64,000 nucleotides of DNA. Origin: Streptomyces sp. CNH099 (GTDB lineage: Bacteria; Actinomycetota; Actinomycetes; Streptomycetales; Streptomycetaceae). Location of the stretch: assembly GCA_000514715.1 (NCBI GenBank), contig KI911459.1, forward strand, positions 553,594 through 617,593, read 5' to 3'. The position numbers were made by a program, and so were the translations under genes. Under the pieces are notes generated by a model, which worked only from the letters and a program-made list of their open reading frames with translations, searched no databases and had not been told where the DNA came from. Positions 1-8,363 of the stretch are shown here, in pieces. How positions within the stretch are numbered: the first letter of the stretch is position 1; each line of letters begins with the position of its first letter.

Positions 1-397
1 CCGCGACCACCTCGCCGGCCGCCACCCGCCGGGTCAGCACCGAGCCCAGGTCGGCCGCCTTGCGCGCCAGCAGCTGCTGCACCCGGGAGGCGGCGGTGAT
101 CCAGTTGGTGACCGCCGCCCGGTGCAGCATGCTGTCGCCGAGCGCGATGAGCCCGCCGAAGACGATCAGCAGCGCGCCGGCACCCGCCAGCCGCCCGCCG
201 TCCCGGTCCACGACCGCCTGCACCGCCATGCCCACGGCCAGCGGCATCGCGCCGATGGGCAGCATCCACACCAGCCCCCACAGCAGCGCGGCGAGCTGCC
301 CACCGAGCTGCATGCGGCCGAGCCAGACGAGGAAGTGGTGCCCGGACCGGACATCGGGTTCACCGGGGTCCGTATGCGGCAGGTCGCGCAGCTGCAT
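1..397 (-). CDS. ABC transporter transmembrane/ATPase half-exporter, N-terminal fragment
   Basis: The first 132 codons of a gene that runs off the left edge of the window. The ATG is at 397. The protein begins MQLRDLPHTDPGEPDVRSGH and then shows two hydrophobic segments (about residues 32-60 and 70-88). These are followed by a basic/amphipathic stretch (TNWITAASRVQQLLARKAAD), the usual pattern of the first helices and coupling region of a type-1 ABC exporter transmembrane domain. The ATPase domain would lie outside the window, so the substrate cannot be guessed. It is divergent from the L,D-transpeptidase gene. No clear ribosome binding site is visible, so a start a few codons away remains possible. 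Confidence 0.7.
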   Translation of the reverse strand, partial: MQLRDLPHTDPGEPDVRSGHHFLVWLGRMQLGGQLAALLWGLVWMLPIGAMPLAVGMAVQAVVDRDGGRLAGAGALLIVFGGLIALGDSMLHRAAVTNWITAASRVQQLLARKAADLGSVLTRRVAAGEVVA

Positions 398-511
398 GGC
401 ATCCCAACAGGTCGTCTCGGGGCGTGGGGTGAGCCGTGCAAGGCTGTCGGGTTCCGGGTGCGGTTTTCAACCCGTTTTCCCTCGTGGCGTGACATTGCGG
501 CCGGTGCGGCC

Positions 512-556
512 GGCCGCACTGGCCGCACTGGCCGCAATGGCCGCTCTGGCCGCCCC
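512..556. repeat. Five tandem 9-bp units, GGCCGCACT type
   Basis: Five head-to-tail 9-mers (GGCCGCACT, GGCCGCACT, GGCCGCAAT, GGCCGCTCT, GGCCGCCCC) lie in the gap between the ABC gene and the L,D-transpeptidase gene, ending about 30 bp before the transpeptidase start. The first two copies are identical and the others diverge only in the last three bases. It resembles a short minisatellite in a leader or promoter region. No function is evident. Confidence 0.8.
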
Positions 557-584
557 GGTCGGCCGGGCGGCGTGTGACCATGGG

Positions 585-600
585 CGTATGCGTGCATACG
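585..600. promoter_or_regulatory. 16-bp palindrome over the L,D-transpeptidase start codon
   Basis: CGTATGC-GT-GCATACG is a perfect inverted repeat of 7-bp arms that contains the proposed ATG at 588. It could be an operator or an RNA hairpin occluding initiation. The CGTATGC half also appears in the long inverted repeat before the histidine kinase gene at 18971-19013. The regulatory role is inference. Confidence 0.4.
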
Positions 601-1517
601 GGACGGGCGGGCGGCTGCCGCGCAGGACGGCCGCGGCGGCCGTCGGGCTGCTCCTGCTGGCCGGCTGCGGCGGCCCGTCCGGCGGGTCCGGCTCCTCCGG
701 CGGGGACGGCAGCGGCGGCGGAACGGGCCCGGGCGCCGGCGGCGCGAGCACGTCGCCGCGCACCCCGCCCGGCGGCCTCCCCGGCGTCGGCGCCCGGTGG
801 AACGGCGCGGTGCCCGAGGACTCCCGCCAGGCCGTGGCCGTGTACGGCGAGGGCCCCGACTCCGCCGAGGCCACCGTCGTCCTCTACGAGAAGCGCGGCG
901 GGAACTGGCGGCGGCAGGAGAGCTGGCCGGCGCACAACGGCCGGAAGGGCTGGACCGCCGACCACCGCGAGGGCGACAAGCGCAGCCCCGTCGGGGTGTT
1001 CACCCTCTCCGACGCCGGCGGCGTGCTCCCCGACCCGGGCGCGAAGCTGCCCTACACCCGCTCCCCGGCCTTCGCCGCCCCCCACTTCTGGCCGAAGACG
1101 CACTGGAACGACTTCGACCTCGTCATCGCCATCGACTACAACCGCGTCCGGGGCACCTCGCCGCTCGACCCCACCCGCCCGCGCGGGCGGGAGAAGGGCG
1201 GCTCGATCTGGTTCCACCTGGACCACGGCAGCGGCACGTCCGGCTGCGTCAGCATCTCCAGGTCCGGGATGACGGAGCTGCTGACGGCGCTGGACCCGGA
1301 GAAGGACCCGGTCGCCGTCATGGGCGACCGGGCCTCCCTCGCCGGTCAGCGGTCAGTCGCCGCGGCTCACGACCCGGCGGGCTTCTCCGAGTCCACGCCG
1401 GGGCGCTCGTCCTTCCACCCGCCGCGGGTGAAGTCCGGGAACCGCAGCGGCCGGCCGCCCGCCTTGATCGACAGGTGGCTGAGCGGGACGGGCGCGGTCC
1501 ACGTCACGGCGTCGTAG
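588..1517 (+). CDS. L,D-transpeptidase family lipoprotein (YkuD-like)
   Basis: A 309-aa exported protein. A basic N-terminus and hydrophobic core end in a lipobox (LLLLAGC), so it is probably an anchored lipoprotein. A Gly/Ser-rich linker follows to about residue 65, then a YkuD-type catalytic domain. The signature WFHLDHGSGTSGCVSIS carries His210/His213 and the candidate nucleophile Cys220. In the family this cysteine forms 3-3 peptidoglycan cross-links or tethers proteins to the wall, although streptomycete relatives of this subtype are poorly characterised. The frame does not stop at the expected end of the domain (about residue 255). It continues some 57 residues in antisense to the next gene, so the tail may be spurious or the result of a lost stop codon. 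There is no obvious Shine-Dalgarno, and a palindrome covers the ATG. Confidence 0.75.
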   Translation: MRAYGTGGRLPRRTAAAAVGLLLLAGCGGPSGGSGSSGGDGSGGGTGPGAGGASTSPRTPPGGLPGVGARWNGAVPEDSRQAVAVYGEGPDSAEATVVLYEKRGGNWRRQESWPAHNGRKGWTADHREGDKRSPVGVFTLSDAGGVLPDPGAKLPYTRSPAFAAPHFWPKTHWNDFDLVIAIDYNRVRGTSPLDPTRPRGREKGGSIWFHLDHGSGTSGCVSISRSGMTELLTALDPEKDPVAVMGDRASLAGQRSVAAAHDPAGFSESTPGRSSFHPPRVKSGNRSGRPPALIDRWLSGTGAVHVTAS

Positions 1518-2809
1518 ACGTCGAAGTCCGGGACCAGGCCGAGCCGCATGCACTGCATCAGCCGGAAAACCATGATGTAGTCCATGCCGCCGTGGCCGCC
1601 GGGCGGGTTGGAGTGCTCCTTCCACAGCCAGTGGTCGTACTCCGCGAACTCCCCGAAGTCGTGCCACCGGTCGTCGGTGTGCGTCGGCTCCAGGTAGATG
1701 CGCGGCTCGTAGTCCTCGAACACGCCCTTCGTGCCGCCGAGGGAGTTGATGCGGCTGTACGGGTGCGGGGTCGAGACGTCGTGCTCCAACCGGATCACCC
1801 GCCCCTTGGCGGTCTGCAGCATGCTGAAGGTGCGGTCGCCCTTGATGTACGTCTCCTTCCAGCTCGGGTCCCCGGGCGGCATGTTCGCCTCGCGGTACTC
1901 GGCGAGGGCCAGCGCGGGGGTGCCGAAGCTGGAGATGTGCGTGACGCGGTCGCCGCGGCCGATGTCCATGTAGTTGGCCGCCGGGCCGAAGCCGTGGTTG
2001 GGGTAGAGATCGCCGCGCAGGCGGGTGTGCCACAGCCGGCGCCAGGGGCCCTCGTAGTAGTCGGGGTCGAACATCAGCCCGCGCAGGTCGTGGTTGTACG
2101 CGCCGGCGGCGTGCAGCAGTTCGCCGAAGAGCCCGGCGTGCGCCATGCGCAGCACCCGCATCTCGTTCTTGCCGTAGGCGCAGTTCTCCAGCTGCATGCA
2201 GTGCCGGCGGGTGCGCTCGGAGAGGTCGACCAGGTCCCACAGCTCGTCCAGGCGCATCGCGATGGGGCACTCGACGCCGACGTGCTTGCCGTTCTCCATG
2301 GCCGCCCTGGCCATCTCGAAGTGCCAGTCCCAGGGGGTGGCGACGTAGACGAAGTCGATGTCGGTGCGGGCGCAGAGCTGCTCGAAGTCGTGATCGCCCT
2401 TGGTGTACGCGGCGGGCGCCGGCTGGCCGGCGTCGACGACCTTCTTCGCGGCCCGCTCCACCTTGTCCGCGACCGGGTCGCACAGCGCGGTCACCCGCAC
2501 GCCCTGCTGGGCGAGGAACAGGTCGATCATGCCGCCGCCGCGGTTGCCGAGGCCGATGATCCCGACCCGTACCGTGGTGTGGCTCTCGAACGGCACGCCG
2601 ATCATCGTCCTGCCGCGCCGCGGCGGCGCGGCGGCCTCCGCCGCGGCCGCGCTCTCGGCGGCGCCGCCCTCCGCCGCGTGGGCCTGGGAGGCGCCGAAGG
2701 CCCCCAGGCCGAGGCCTGCTCCGGCGATACCCGCCGAGCGCAGGACCGAGCGGCGGGAGTAGCCGTCGTCGGAATCGCCGGGTCTCGGGGTGGCGTTCTC
2801 CTCGCGCAT
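1367..2809 (-). CDS. Gfo/Idh/MocA oxidoreductase, GH109 (alpha-N-acetylgalactosaminidase-type)
   Basis: A 480-aa protein. The ATG at 2809 is supported by GGAGG six bases upstream. Residues 16-48 form a twin-arginine signal (YSRRSVLRSAGIAGAG), so the protein is exported folded, probably with NAD(H) bound. The Rossmann motif VGIIGLGNRGGG follows at about residue 80, and ATPWDWHFEMARAAMENGKHV is the typical second Rossmann-region segment. The C-terminal half (NHGFGPAANYMDIGRGDR, TWTAPVPLSHLSIKAGGRPL) matches the GH109 subgroup, which cleaves GalNAc glycosides by NAD-dependent oxidation, elimination and re-addition. Assignment to GH109 rather than another secreted dehydrogenase rests on remembered motifs. 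Its 3' end overlaps the tail of the convergent transpeptidase frame by about 150 bp. The neighbouring dehydrogenase gene upstream is separate. Confidence 0.8.
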   Translation of the reverse strand: MREENATPRPGDSDDGYSRRSVLRSAGIAGAGLGLGAFGASQAHAAEGGAAESAAAAEAAAPPRRGRTMIGVPFESHTTVRVGIIGLGNRGGGMIDLFLAQQGVRVTALCDPVADKVERAAKKVVDAGQPAPAAYTKGDHDFEQLCARTDIDFVYVATPWDWHFEMARAAMENGKHVGVECPIAMRLDELWDLVDLSERTRRHCMQLENCAYGKNEMRVLRMAHAGLFGELLHAAGAYNHDLRGLMFDPDYYEGPWRRLWHTRLRGDLYPNHGFGPAANYMDIGRGDRVTHISSFGTPALALAEYREANMPPGDPSWKETYIKGDRTFSMLQTAKGRVIRLEHDVSTPHPYSRINSLGGTKGVFEDYEPRIYLEPTHTDDRWHDFGEFAEYDHWLWKEHSNPPGGHGGMDYIMVFRLMQCMRLGLVPDFDVYDAVTWTAPVPLSHLSIKAGGRPLRFPDFTRGGWKDERPGVDSEKPAGS

Positions 2810-2900
2810 GCGTCCTCCGGATGGTGTGCGGTCGGTTCGCCGCCACCCTCGCCGGACCCGGGCACGCCCACAAGAGGTCTGCACCACTGGGAGGTTGGAC

Positions 2901-5882
2901 TTACCGCCCGGGCCCGATGGACTTATCCGCGGCGCCCCGCACGCCCGCCGGCCGCGTGGCGCGCTCCAGCTCCAGCAGCACGGAGCGGTACGAGCGGCCG
3001 GTCGCCCGGTCCATGCCGATCTCGCACATCCGGTTCGCCGACAGGTGCGCGTCGTAGTCGCGGGCGGTGACCTCCGCGGCCTCCCGCGCGGTCGCGGCCG
3101 CGGTCAGCTCCTTGTGCAGCATGCCGCGGTCGCCGGCGAAGGCGCAGCAGGCCGCGTCGTCCGGCACCACGACCTCCTCCGCGACCGCCCCGGCCAGCGC
3201 GGTGAGCCGGCCGGTGTTGCCCAGGTGGCGCATCGAGCAGGTCGGGTGGACCACGGCGGAGGACGTCCGCCGCTCGATCGTCAGCCGGGGCAGCAGCTCG
3301 TCGGCGGCCCAGTCGAGCGAGTCCAGCACGGTCAGCCGCGCGTGCAGCTTGCGGCTCGACTCCGTCAGATACGGCACGACCTCGTGCGCGAGGCCGAGCG
3401 TGCAGGACGAGGCGTCGACGACGACCGGCAGCCGGGCGCCGTCCGTCCACCGCCACGCGGCCTCGACGATCCGGTTGGCCATCAGCCGGGTGCCGCCGTC
3501 GTAGCCCTTGGAGTGCCAGATCGTGGCGCAGCACGTGCCGACGACGTCGTCGGGGATCCACACCGGGCGTCCGGCGCGGGCCGAGACGGCGACGACGGCC
3601 TCCGCCAGGCCGGGGCCGTGCGCGTCGTCGGGGCCGCCGAAGATGCGGTTGACGCACGCCGGGAAGTAGACGGCGGCGGCGCCCTCGCGGCGGGTGCCGG
3701 GCGGCCGGCGCGCCGCGGGTCCGGGGATCTCCGGCAGCCACTCGGGTACGAGGTCGGGGCGCACCGCGCGGCGCGCCAGCCGGGTCGCGGCGCCCGGCAC
3801 CCGGTCGCCGAGCCGGTGCGCCACGGCGACGGCGAGCCGGGCGGCGCGCTCCACCCGGGCGAAGCGGCGGGCGGTGGCGGTGGCGGCGCGCTCCTCGCGG
3901 GCGGAGTGCCGCGCGTGCCGGAAGTCCTTCATCAGCTGACCGGTGTCGATGCCGACGGGGCAGTCCAGGCCGCACGTCGAGTCGCCGGCGCAGGTGTCGA
4001 CGGCGTCGTACCCGTACGCCTGCAGCAGGCTGCCGGTGACGGGCGCGTCCGGCGGCTGGCGCAGCATCTCCCGGCGCAGCACGATGCGCTGGCGCGGGGT
4101 GGTGGTCAGGTCGCGGCTGGGGCAGGTGGGTTCGCAGAAGCCGCACTCGATACACGGGTCGGCGATGTCCTCGATCCGCGGGATGGTCTTCAGCCCGCGC
4201 AGGTGCGCCTGCGGGTCGCGGTCGAGGAGCACCCGCGGGGCGAGGACGCCGCTCGGGTCGATCAGCTCCTTGATCCGCCACATCAGCTCCGTGGCCCGCT
4301 CGCCCCACTCCAGCGCCAGGAACGGGGCGATGTTGCGGCCGGTGGCGTGCTCGGCCTTCAGCGAGCCGTCGAAGCGCTCGACGGCCACCCGGCAGAAGTC
4401 GTCCATGAAGGCCGCGTAGCGCTCGACGTCGGCGGGCTCGGCCGCGTCGAAGGCGAGCAGGAAGTGCAGGTTGCCGTGGGCGGCGTGGCCGGCGACGGCG
4501 GCGTCGAAGCCGTGCCGCGCCTGGAGTTCGAGCAGTGCCTCGCAGGCTTCGGCGAGCCGGGCCGGAGGCACGGCGAAGTCCTCGGTGATGAGCGTCGTAC
4601 CGGCCGGGCGGGAGCCGCCGACGGCGGTGACGAACGCCTTGCGCGCCTTCCAGTAGCCGGCGATGCGGCCCGGGTCGCGGGTGAAGGCGTTGCCGCCGTC
4701 GGCCACGGACCCGACCGGCGCCACGAGGTCCAGCCCCGCCAGCACCCCGGCCGCCGCCGCCTCGTACGCCTCCTGCGCCGCCTCGTCCGGCGCCCGGAAC
4801 TCCACCAGCAGCGCCGCCGTCTGCTTCGGCAGCTCCGCCCAGTCGGCGGGCACGCCGGCGACGCTCACCGAGGCGCGCAGCGTGTTGCCGTCCATCAGCT
4901 CCACGGCCCGCGCTCCGGCGGCGGCCCACGCCGGCACCGCGGCCGCGGCGGCCTGCAGCGTGGGGAAGAACAGCAGCGCGGTGGAGGTGTGCCGGTCCAG
5001 CGGCAGGGTGTCGAAGACCGTGTCGGCGATGAAGCCGAGCGTGCCCTCGGAGCCGACCATCAGCCCGCGCAGGATCGCCACCGGTGTGGCGCCGTCGAGG
5101 AAGGCGTCCAGGCGGTAGCCGTTGGTGTTCTTGATCTCGTACTTGGCGCGGATACGGGCCGTCAGCTCCGCGTCCGCCTCGATCTCCGCCTTGAGCGCGA
5201 GCAGCCCGCGGCACAGCTCCGGCTCGGCCGCGGCCAGCCGCTCGTCGGCGTCGGGCGCGGCTGTGTCCACGACGGTGCCGGAGGGGAGCACGAAGGTCAG
5301 CGAGGCGAGGGTGCGGTACGAGTTGCGGGTGGTCCCGGCCGTCATGCCCGAGGCGTTGTTGGCGACGACGCCGCCGAGGGTGCAGGCGATGGCGCTGGCG
5401 GGGTCGGGGCCGAGGACGCGGCCGTGCCGGGCGAGGGTGGCGTTGGCCCGTACGACCGTGGTGCCGGGGCCGACCCGGACGCGCGCCGCGGCGTCGTCGA
5501 GGACCTCGACGCCGGCCCAGTGCCGGCGCACGTCGACGAGGATGTCCTCGCCCTGCGCCTGGCCGTTCAGCGACGTGCCCGCCGCCCGGAAGACAAGCTT
5601 CCGGCCGTGTTCGCGGGCGAAGCGCAAGAGGGCGGAGACGTCCGCCACCGTCTCGGCGACGGCCACGGCCCGCGGTACGAAGCGGTACGGGCTGGCGTCC
5701 GAGGCGTAGCGCACCAGGTCGGCGGCGCCCGTCAGCACCTTCTCCGCGCCCAGCAGCGCCGTCAGTTCGCCGCGCAGCGGCTCCGGCGTGCCCGCGGCGA
5801 GGTCGTCGGCGACCCGGTCCGGCGCGGGCGCCGGTCCGCGGCCGGGACGCAGGGCCGAGGGCCTGGGCTGGAGCAGCGGCAT
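2901..5882 (-). CDS. Fused FAD-linked oxidase / Fe-S (CCG) dehydrogenase, D-lactate or glycolate type
   Basis: A 993-aa cytoplasmic or membrane-peripheral dehydrogenase. Residues about 45-270 are a PCMH-type FAD domain (SDASPYRFVPRAVAVAETV, FRAAGTSLNGQAQG). The FAD-oxidase C-terminal domain follows to about 540. Two 4Fe-4S motifs come next (CIECGFCEPTC from residue 577, and CAGDSTCGLDCP near 628-639). Two CCG-type domains close the protein (FPACVN near 737, GTCC near 780, CCAFAGDRG near 912). This is the GlcD-GlcF-like fusion architecture that oxidises D-lactate or other 2-hydroxy acids and passes electrons to the quinone pool; the exact substrate is not readable. The ATG at 5882 has GAGGAG ten bases upstream, overlapping the stop of the MarR gene, so the two are probably co-transcribed and translationally coupled. 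Confidence 0.85.
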   Translation of the reverse strand: MPLLQPRPSALRPGRGPAPAPDRVADDLAAGTPEPLRGELTALLGAEKVLTGAADLVRYASDASPYRFVPRAVAVAETVADVSALLRFAREHGRKLVFRAAGTSLNGQAQGEDILVDVRRHWAGVEVLDDAAARVRVGPGTTVVRANATLARHGRVLGPDPASAIACTLGGVVANNASGMTAGTTRNSYRTLASLTFVLPSGTVVDTAAPDADERLAAAEPELCRGLLALKAEIEADAELTARIRAKYEIKNTNGYRLDAFLDGATPVAILRGLMVGSEGTLGFIADTVFDTLPLDRHTSTALLFFPTLQAAAAAVPAWAAAGARAVELMDGNTLRASVSVAGVPADWAELPKQTAALLVEFRAPDEAAQEAYEAAAAGVLAGLDLVAPVGSVADGGNAFTRDPGRIAGYWKARKAFVTAVGGSRPAGTTLITEDFAVPPARLAEACEALLELQARHGFDAAVAGHAAHGNLHFLLAFDAAEPADVERYAAFMDDFCRVAVERFDGSLKAEHATGRNIAPFLALEWGERATELMWRIKELIDPSGVLAPRVLLDRDPQAHLRGLKTIPRIEDIADPCIECGFCEPTCPSRDLTTTPRQRIVLRREMLRQPPDAPVTGSLLQAYGYDAVDTCAGDSTCGLDCPVGIDTGQLMKDFRHARHSAREERAATATARRFARVERAARLAVAVAHRLGDRVPGAATRLARRAVRPDLVPEWLPEIPGPAARRPPGTRREGAAAVYFPACVNRIFGGPDDAHGPGLAEAVVAVSARAGRPVWIPDDVVGTCCATIWHSKGYDGGTRLMANRIVEAAWRWTDGARLPVVVDASSCTLGLAHEVVPYLTESSRKLHARLTVLDSLDWAADELLPRLTIERRTSSAVVHPTCSMRHLGNTGRLTALAGAVAEEVVVPDDAACCAFAGDRGMLHKELTAAATAREAAEVTARDYDAHLSANRMCEIGMDRATGRSYRSVLLELERATRPAGVRGAADKSIGPGR

Positions 5883-5895
5883 GGAAACGGACTCC

Positions 5896-6351
5896 TCAGC
5901 AGGGGCGGCCGGGCGTGCCGACCAGGGGGGCGATGAGCCCCAGCAGTTTTTCACGCTGCTGTTCTGACAGCGGCTTCAGCACGTCCGCGGCGGCGGCGAG
6001 GCGCGCCCGGTGCAGTTCCGCGAGGGCCGTGCGGCCGGCCTCGGTGGTCTCGATGCGGGTGACCCGGCGGTTGGCCGGGTCGGGCACGCGCCGGACCAGC
6101 CCGTGCTCCTCCAGCGCGTCCACGTGGGTGGTGACCGCGCGGGGCACGACGCCGAGGCGCTCGGCGAGGTCGGCCATCCGCGGCGGCTCCTCGTGGCGCT
6201 CCAGGGTGCGCAGCAGCCGGGACTGGGCCGGCGTGATGCCCAGGGGCTTGAAGTGGTGCTTCTGCGCGTGGTGGATCCGGCGGGTGAGCAGCAGCAGCTG
6301 CTCGGCCAGCTGGCCGGTCACGTCTGCGGGGGGCGGGGGCGACTGGGACAC
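5896..6351 (-). CDS. MarR family transcriptional regulator
   Basis: A 151-aa winged-helix repressor. The DNA-binding region is recognisable (GITPAQSRLLRTLERH, PRMADLAERLGVVPRAVTTHV), followed by the wing (VRRVPDPANRRVTRIETTEA) and a C-terminal dimerisation helix. It is divergent from an ABC exporter gene and 13 bp upstream of the FAD/Fe-S dehydrogenase. The short intergenic space contains an AT-rich stretch with an imperfect inverted repeat (6390-6406). The common arrangement for this family is repression of itself and of the divergent exporter, relieved by a small ligand. That role is inferred from position. Confidence 0.88.
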   Translation of the reverse strand: MSQSPPPPADVTGQLAEQLLLLTRRIHHAQKHHFKPLGITPAQSRLLRTLERHEEPPRMADLAERLGVVPRAVTTHVDALEEHGLVRRVPDPANRRVTRIETTEAGRTALAELHRARLAAAADVLKPLSEQQREKLLGLIAPLVGTPGRPC

Positions 6352-6389
6352 GCCATGAGCGTATCAGGAGTATGTTCATTGTGTATATA

Positions 6390-6406
6390 GGTAACAGTGA
6401 GCTACC
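6390..6406. promoter_or_regulatory. Candidate MarR operator between marR and the ABC exporter
   Basis: GGTAAC-AGTGA-GCTACC has 6-bp arms with one mismatch. It lies directly beside TATATA (6384-6389), which could be a -10 element, in the only AT-rich stretch of this divergent spacer. Position and symmetry fit a MarR site; no other copy was found nearby. Confidence 0.45.
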
Positions 6407-6440
6407 CTCTTGTAAGTCGTCACGTTCTCCTAGGAGGCCC

Positions 6441-8306
6441 ATGCCGCACGATCCCCTCGACGGGTGGACACCACCGCCCGCCGATCCGGAGCAGCCCGCC
6501 CAGGTGCGCCGGATCCTCGCGCTCTTCCGCCCGTACCGCGGCCGCCTCGCCGTGGTCGGGCTGCTGGTGGCCGCATCCTCGCTGGTGTCGGTCGCCTCGC
6601 CGTTCCTGCTCCGCGAGGTCGTCGACACCGCGCTGCCGCAGGGCCGCACCGGCCTGCTGAGCCTGCTCGCGCTCGGGATGGTCGCCGTCGCCGTGCTCGG
6701 CGGCGTCTTCGGCGTCCTGCAGACCCTCATCTCCACCACCGTCGGCCAGCGCGTCATGCACGACCTGCGCACCGGCGTCTACGCCCAGCTCCAGCGCATG
6801 CCGCTGGCGTTCTTCACCCGCACCCGCACCGGTGAGGTGCAGTCCCGCATCGCCAGCGACATCGGCGGCATGCAGGCCACCGTCACCACCACCGCCACCT
6901 CGCTGGTCTCCAACGCCACCAGCGTCATCGCGACCGTCGTCGCCATGCTCGCGCTCGACTGGCGGCTCACCGTCGTCTCGCTGCTCCTGCTGCCGCTCTT
7001 CGTCTGGATCGCCCGCCGCGTCGGCCGCGAGCGCAAGAAGATCACCTCGCAGCGGCAGAAGCAGATGGCCGCCATGGCCGCCGGCGTGACCGAGTCGCTG
7101 TCGGTCAGCGGCATCATGCTCGGCCGCACCATGGGCCGCTCCGACAGCCTCACCCGCGGCTTCGCCGACGAGTCCGAGAGCCTGGTGGACCTGGAGGTAC
7201 GGGCCAACATGGCCGGCCGCTGGCGGATGGCCGCCATCGGCGTCGTCATGGCCGCCATGCCCGCCGTCATCTACTGGACCGCCGGACTGGCCTCCGGGCC
7301 CGCCGGGCAGGGCGTGACCATCGGCACCGTCGTCGCCTTCGTCTCGCTGCAGCAGGGGCTCTTCCGGCCCACCGTCAGCCTGCTGGCCACCGGCGTGCAG
7401 ATGCAGACCTCGCTCGCCCTCTTCCAGCGCATCTTCGAGTACCTCGACCTGCCCGTCGACATCGCCGAGCCGGAGCGCCCGGTGCGGCTGGCCAAGCCCC
7501 GCGGCGACGTACGCTTCGAGCACGCCGACTTCGCGTACGAGCCGGGCCGGCCGACGCTGCGCGACGTCACGCTCACCGTGCCGGCCGGCAGCAGCCTCGC
7601 GGTCGTCGGCCCCACCGGCGCCGGCAAGTCAACGCTGGGCTACCTGGTGCCGCGGCTGTACGACGTCACCGGCGGCCGGGTCACCCTCGACGGCACCGAC
7701 GTGCGCGACCTCGACTTCGACTCGCTCGCCCGCGCGGTCGGCGTCGTCGCCCAGGAGACGTACCTCTTCCACGCCTCCGTCGCCGACAACCTGCGCTTCG
7801 CCCGCCCGGACGCCACTGACGCCGAGATCGAGGCCGCCGCCCGCGCCGCGCAGATCCACGACCACATCGCCGCCCTGCCCGACGGCTACGACACCCTCGT
7901 CGGCGAGCGCGGCTACCGCTTCTCCGGCGGTGAGAAGCAGCGCCTCGCCCTCGCCCGCACGATCCTGCGCGACCCGCCGGTGCTCATCCTCGACGAGGCC
8001 ACCAGCGCGCTGGACACCCGCACCGAGCGCGCGGTGCAGGAGGCGGTCGACGCGCTGGCCGAGGGCCGTACGACGATCACCATCGCGCACCGGCTCTCCA
8101 CCATCCGCGGTGCCGACCAGATCGCCGTCCTCGACGACGGCCGGGTCGCCGAACTCGGCACGCACGCGGAGCTGATGGCGGCCGGCGGCCGGTACGCGGC
8201 GCTCGTGCGGCGGGACGCCGACACCGCCGCCGCGGACACGCCGGCCGGCCCGGCCGCCGGTCCGGACCCGGGCGCGGTCGCCGAGGGCGCGTCGCTGCCG
8301 GTCTGA
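6441..8306 (+). CDS. ABC exporter, fused transmembrane and ATPase domains
   Basis: A 621-aa half-transporter. AGGAGG at 6433-6438 fixes the ATG at 6441. Residues 25-330 form a six-helix type-1 exporter domain. The ATPase domain has Walker A GPTGAGKST (about residue 390), a signature loop RFSGGEKQR (near 494) and Walker B VLILDEATSALD (near 514), with the H-loop in TITIAHRLST. The C-terminal 25 residues are Ala/Pro-rich and disordered. It would work as a homodimer to export a lipophilic compound or drug. Regulation by the divergent MarR gene is likely given the shared 89-bp promoter region. The substrate is unknown. Confidence 0.9.
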   Translation: MPHDPLDGWTPPPADPEQPAQVRRILALFRPYRGRLAVVGLLVAASSLVSVASPFLLREVVDTALPQGRTGLLSLLALGMVAVAVLGGVFGVLQTLISTTVGQRVMHDLRTGVYAQLQRMPLAFFTRTRTGEVQSRIASDIGGMQATVTTTATSLVSNATSVIATVVAMLALDWRLTVVSLLLLPLFVWIARRVGRERKKITSQRQKQMAAMAAGVTESLSVSGIMLGRTMGRSDSLTRGFADESESLVDLEVRANMAGRWRMAAIGVVMAAMPAVIYWTAGLASGPAGQGVTIGTVVAFVSLQQGLFRPTVSLLATGVQMQTSLALFQRIFEYLDLPVDIAEPERPVRLAKPRGDVRFEHADFAYEPGRPTLRDVTLTVPAGSSLAVVGPTGAGKSTLGYLVPRLYDVTGGRVTLDGTDVRDLDFDSLARAVGVVAQETYLFHASVADNLRFARPDATDAEIEAAARAAQIHDHIAALPDGYDTLVGERGYRFSGGEKQRLALARTILRDPPVLILDEATSALDTRTERAVQEAVDALAEGRTTITIAHRLSTIRGADQIAVLDDGRVAELGTHAELMAAGGRYAALVRRDADTAAADTPAGPAAGPDPGAVAEGASLPV

Positions 8307-8363
8307 CGTGCCGTACGGCCCGGGCGCCGCGCACCGGCCCCGTGCCCGTACTACGGTGACGGC

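Noticed and set aside
2790..5936. A 1048-codon open frame on the plus strand
   Set aside because: It is antisense to the FAD/Fe-S dehydrogenase, has no domain pattern and is rich in Arg/Gly/Val from the reversed GC-biased codons.
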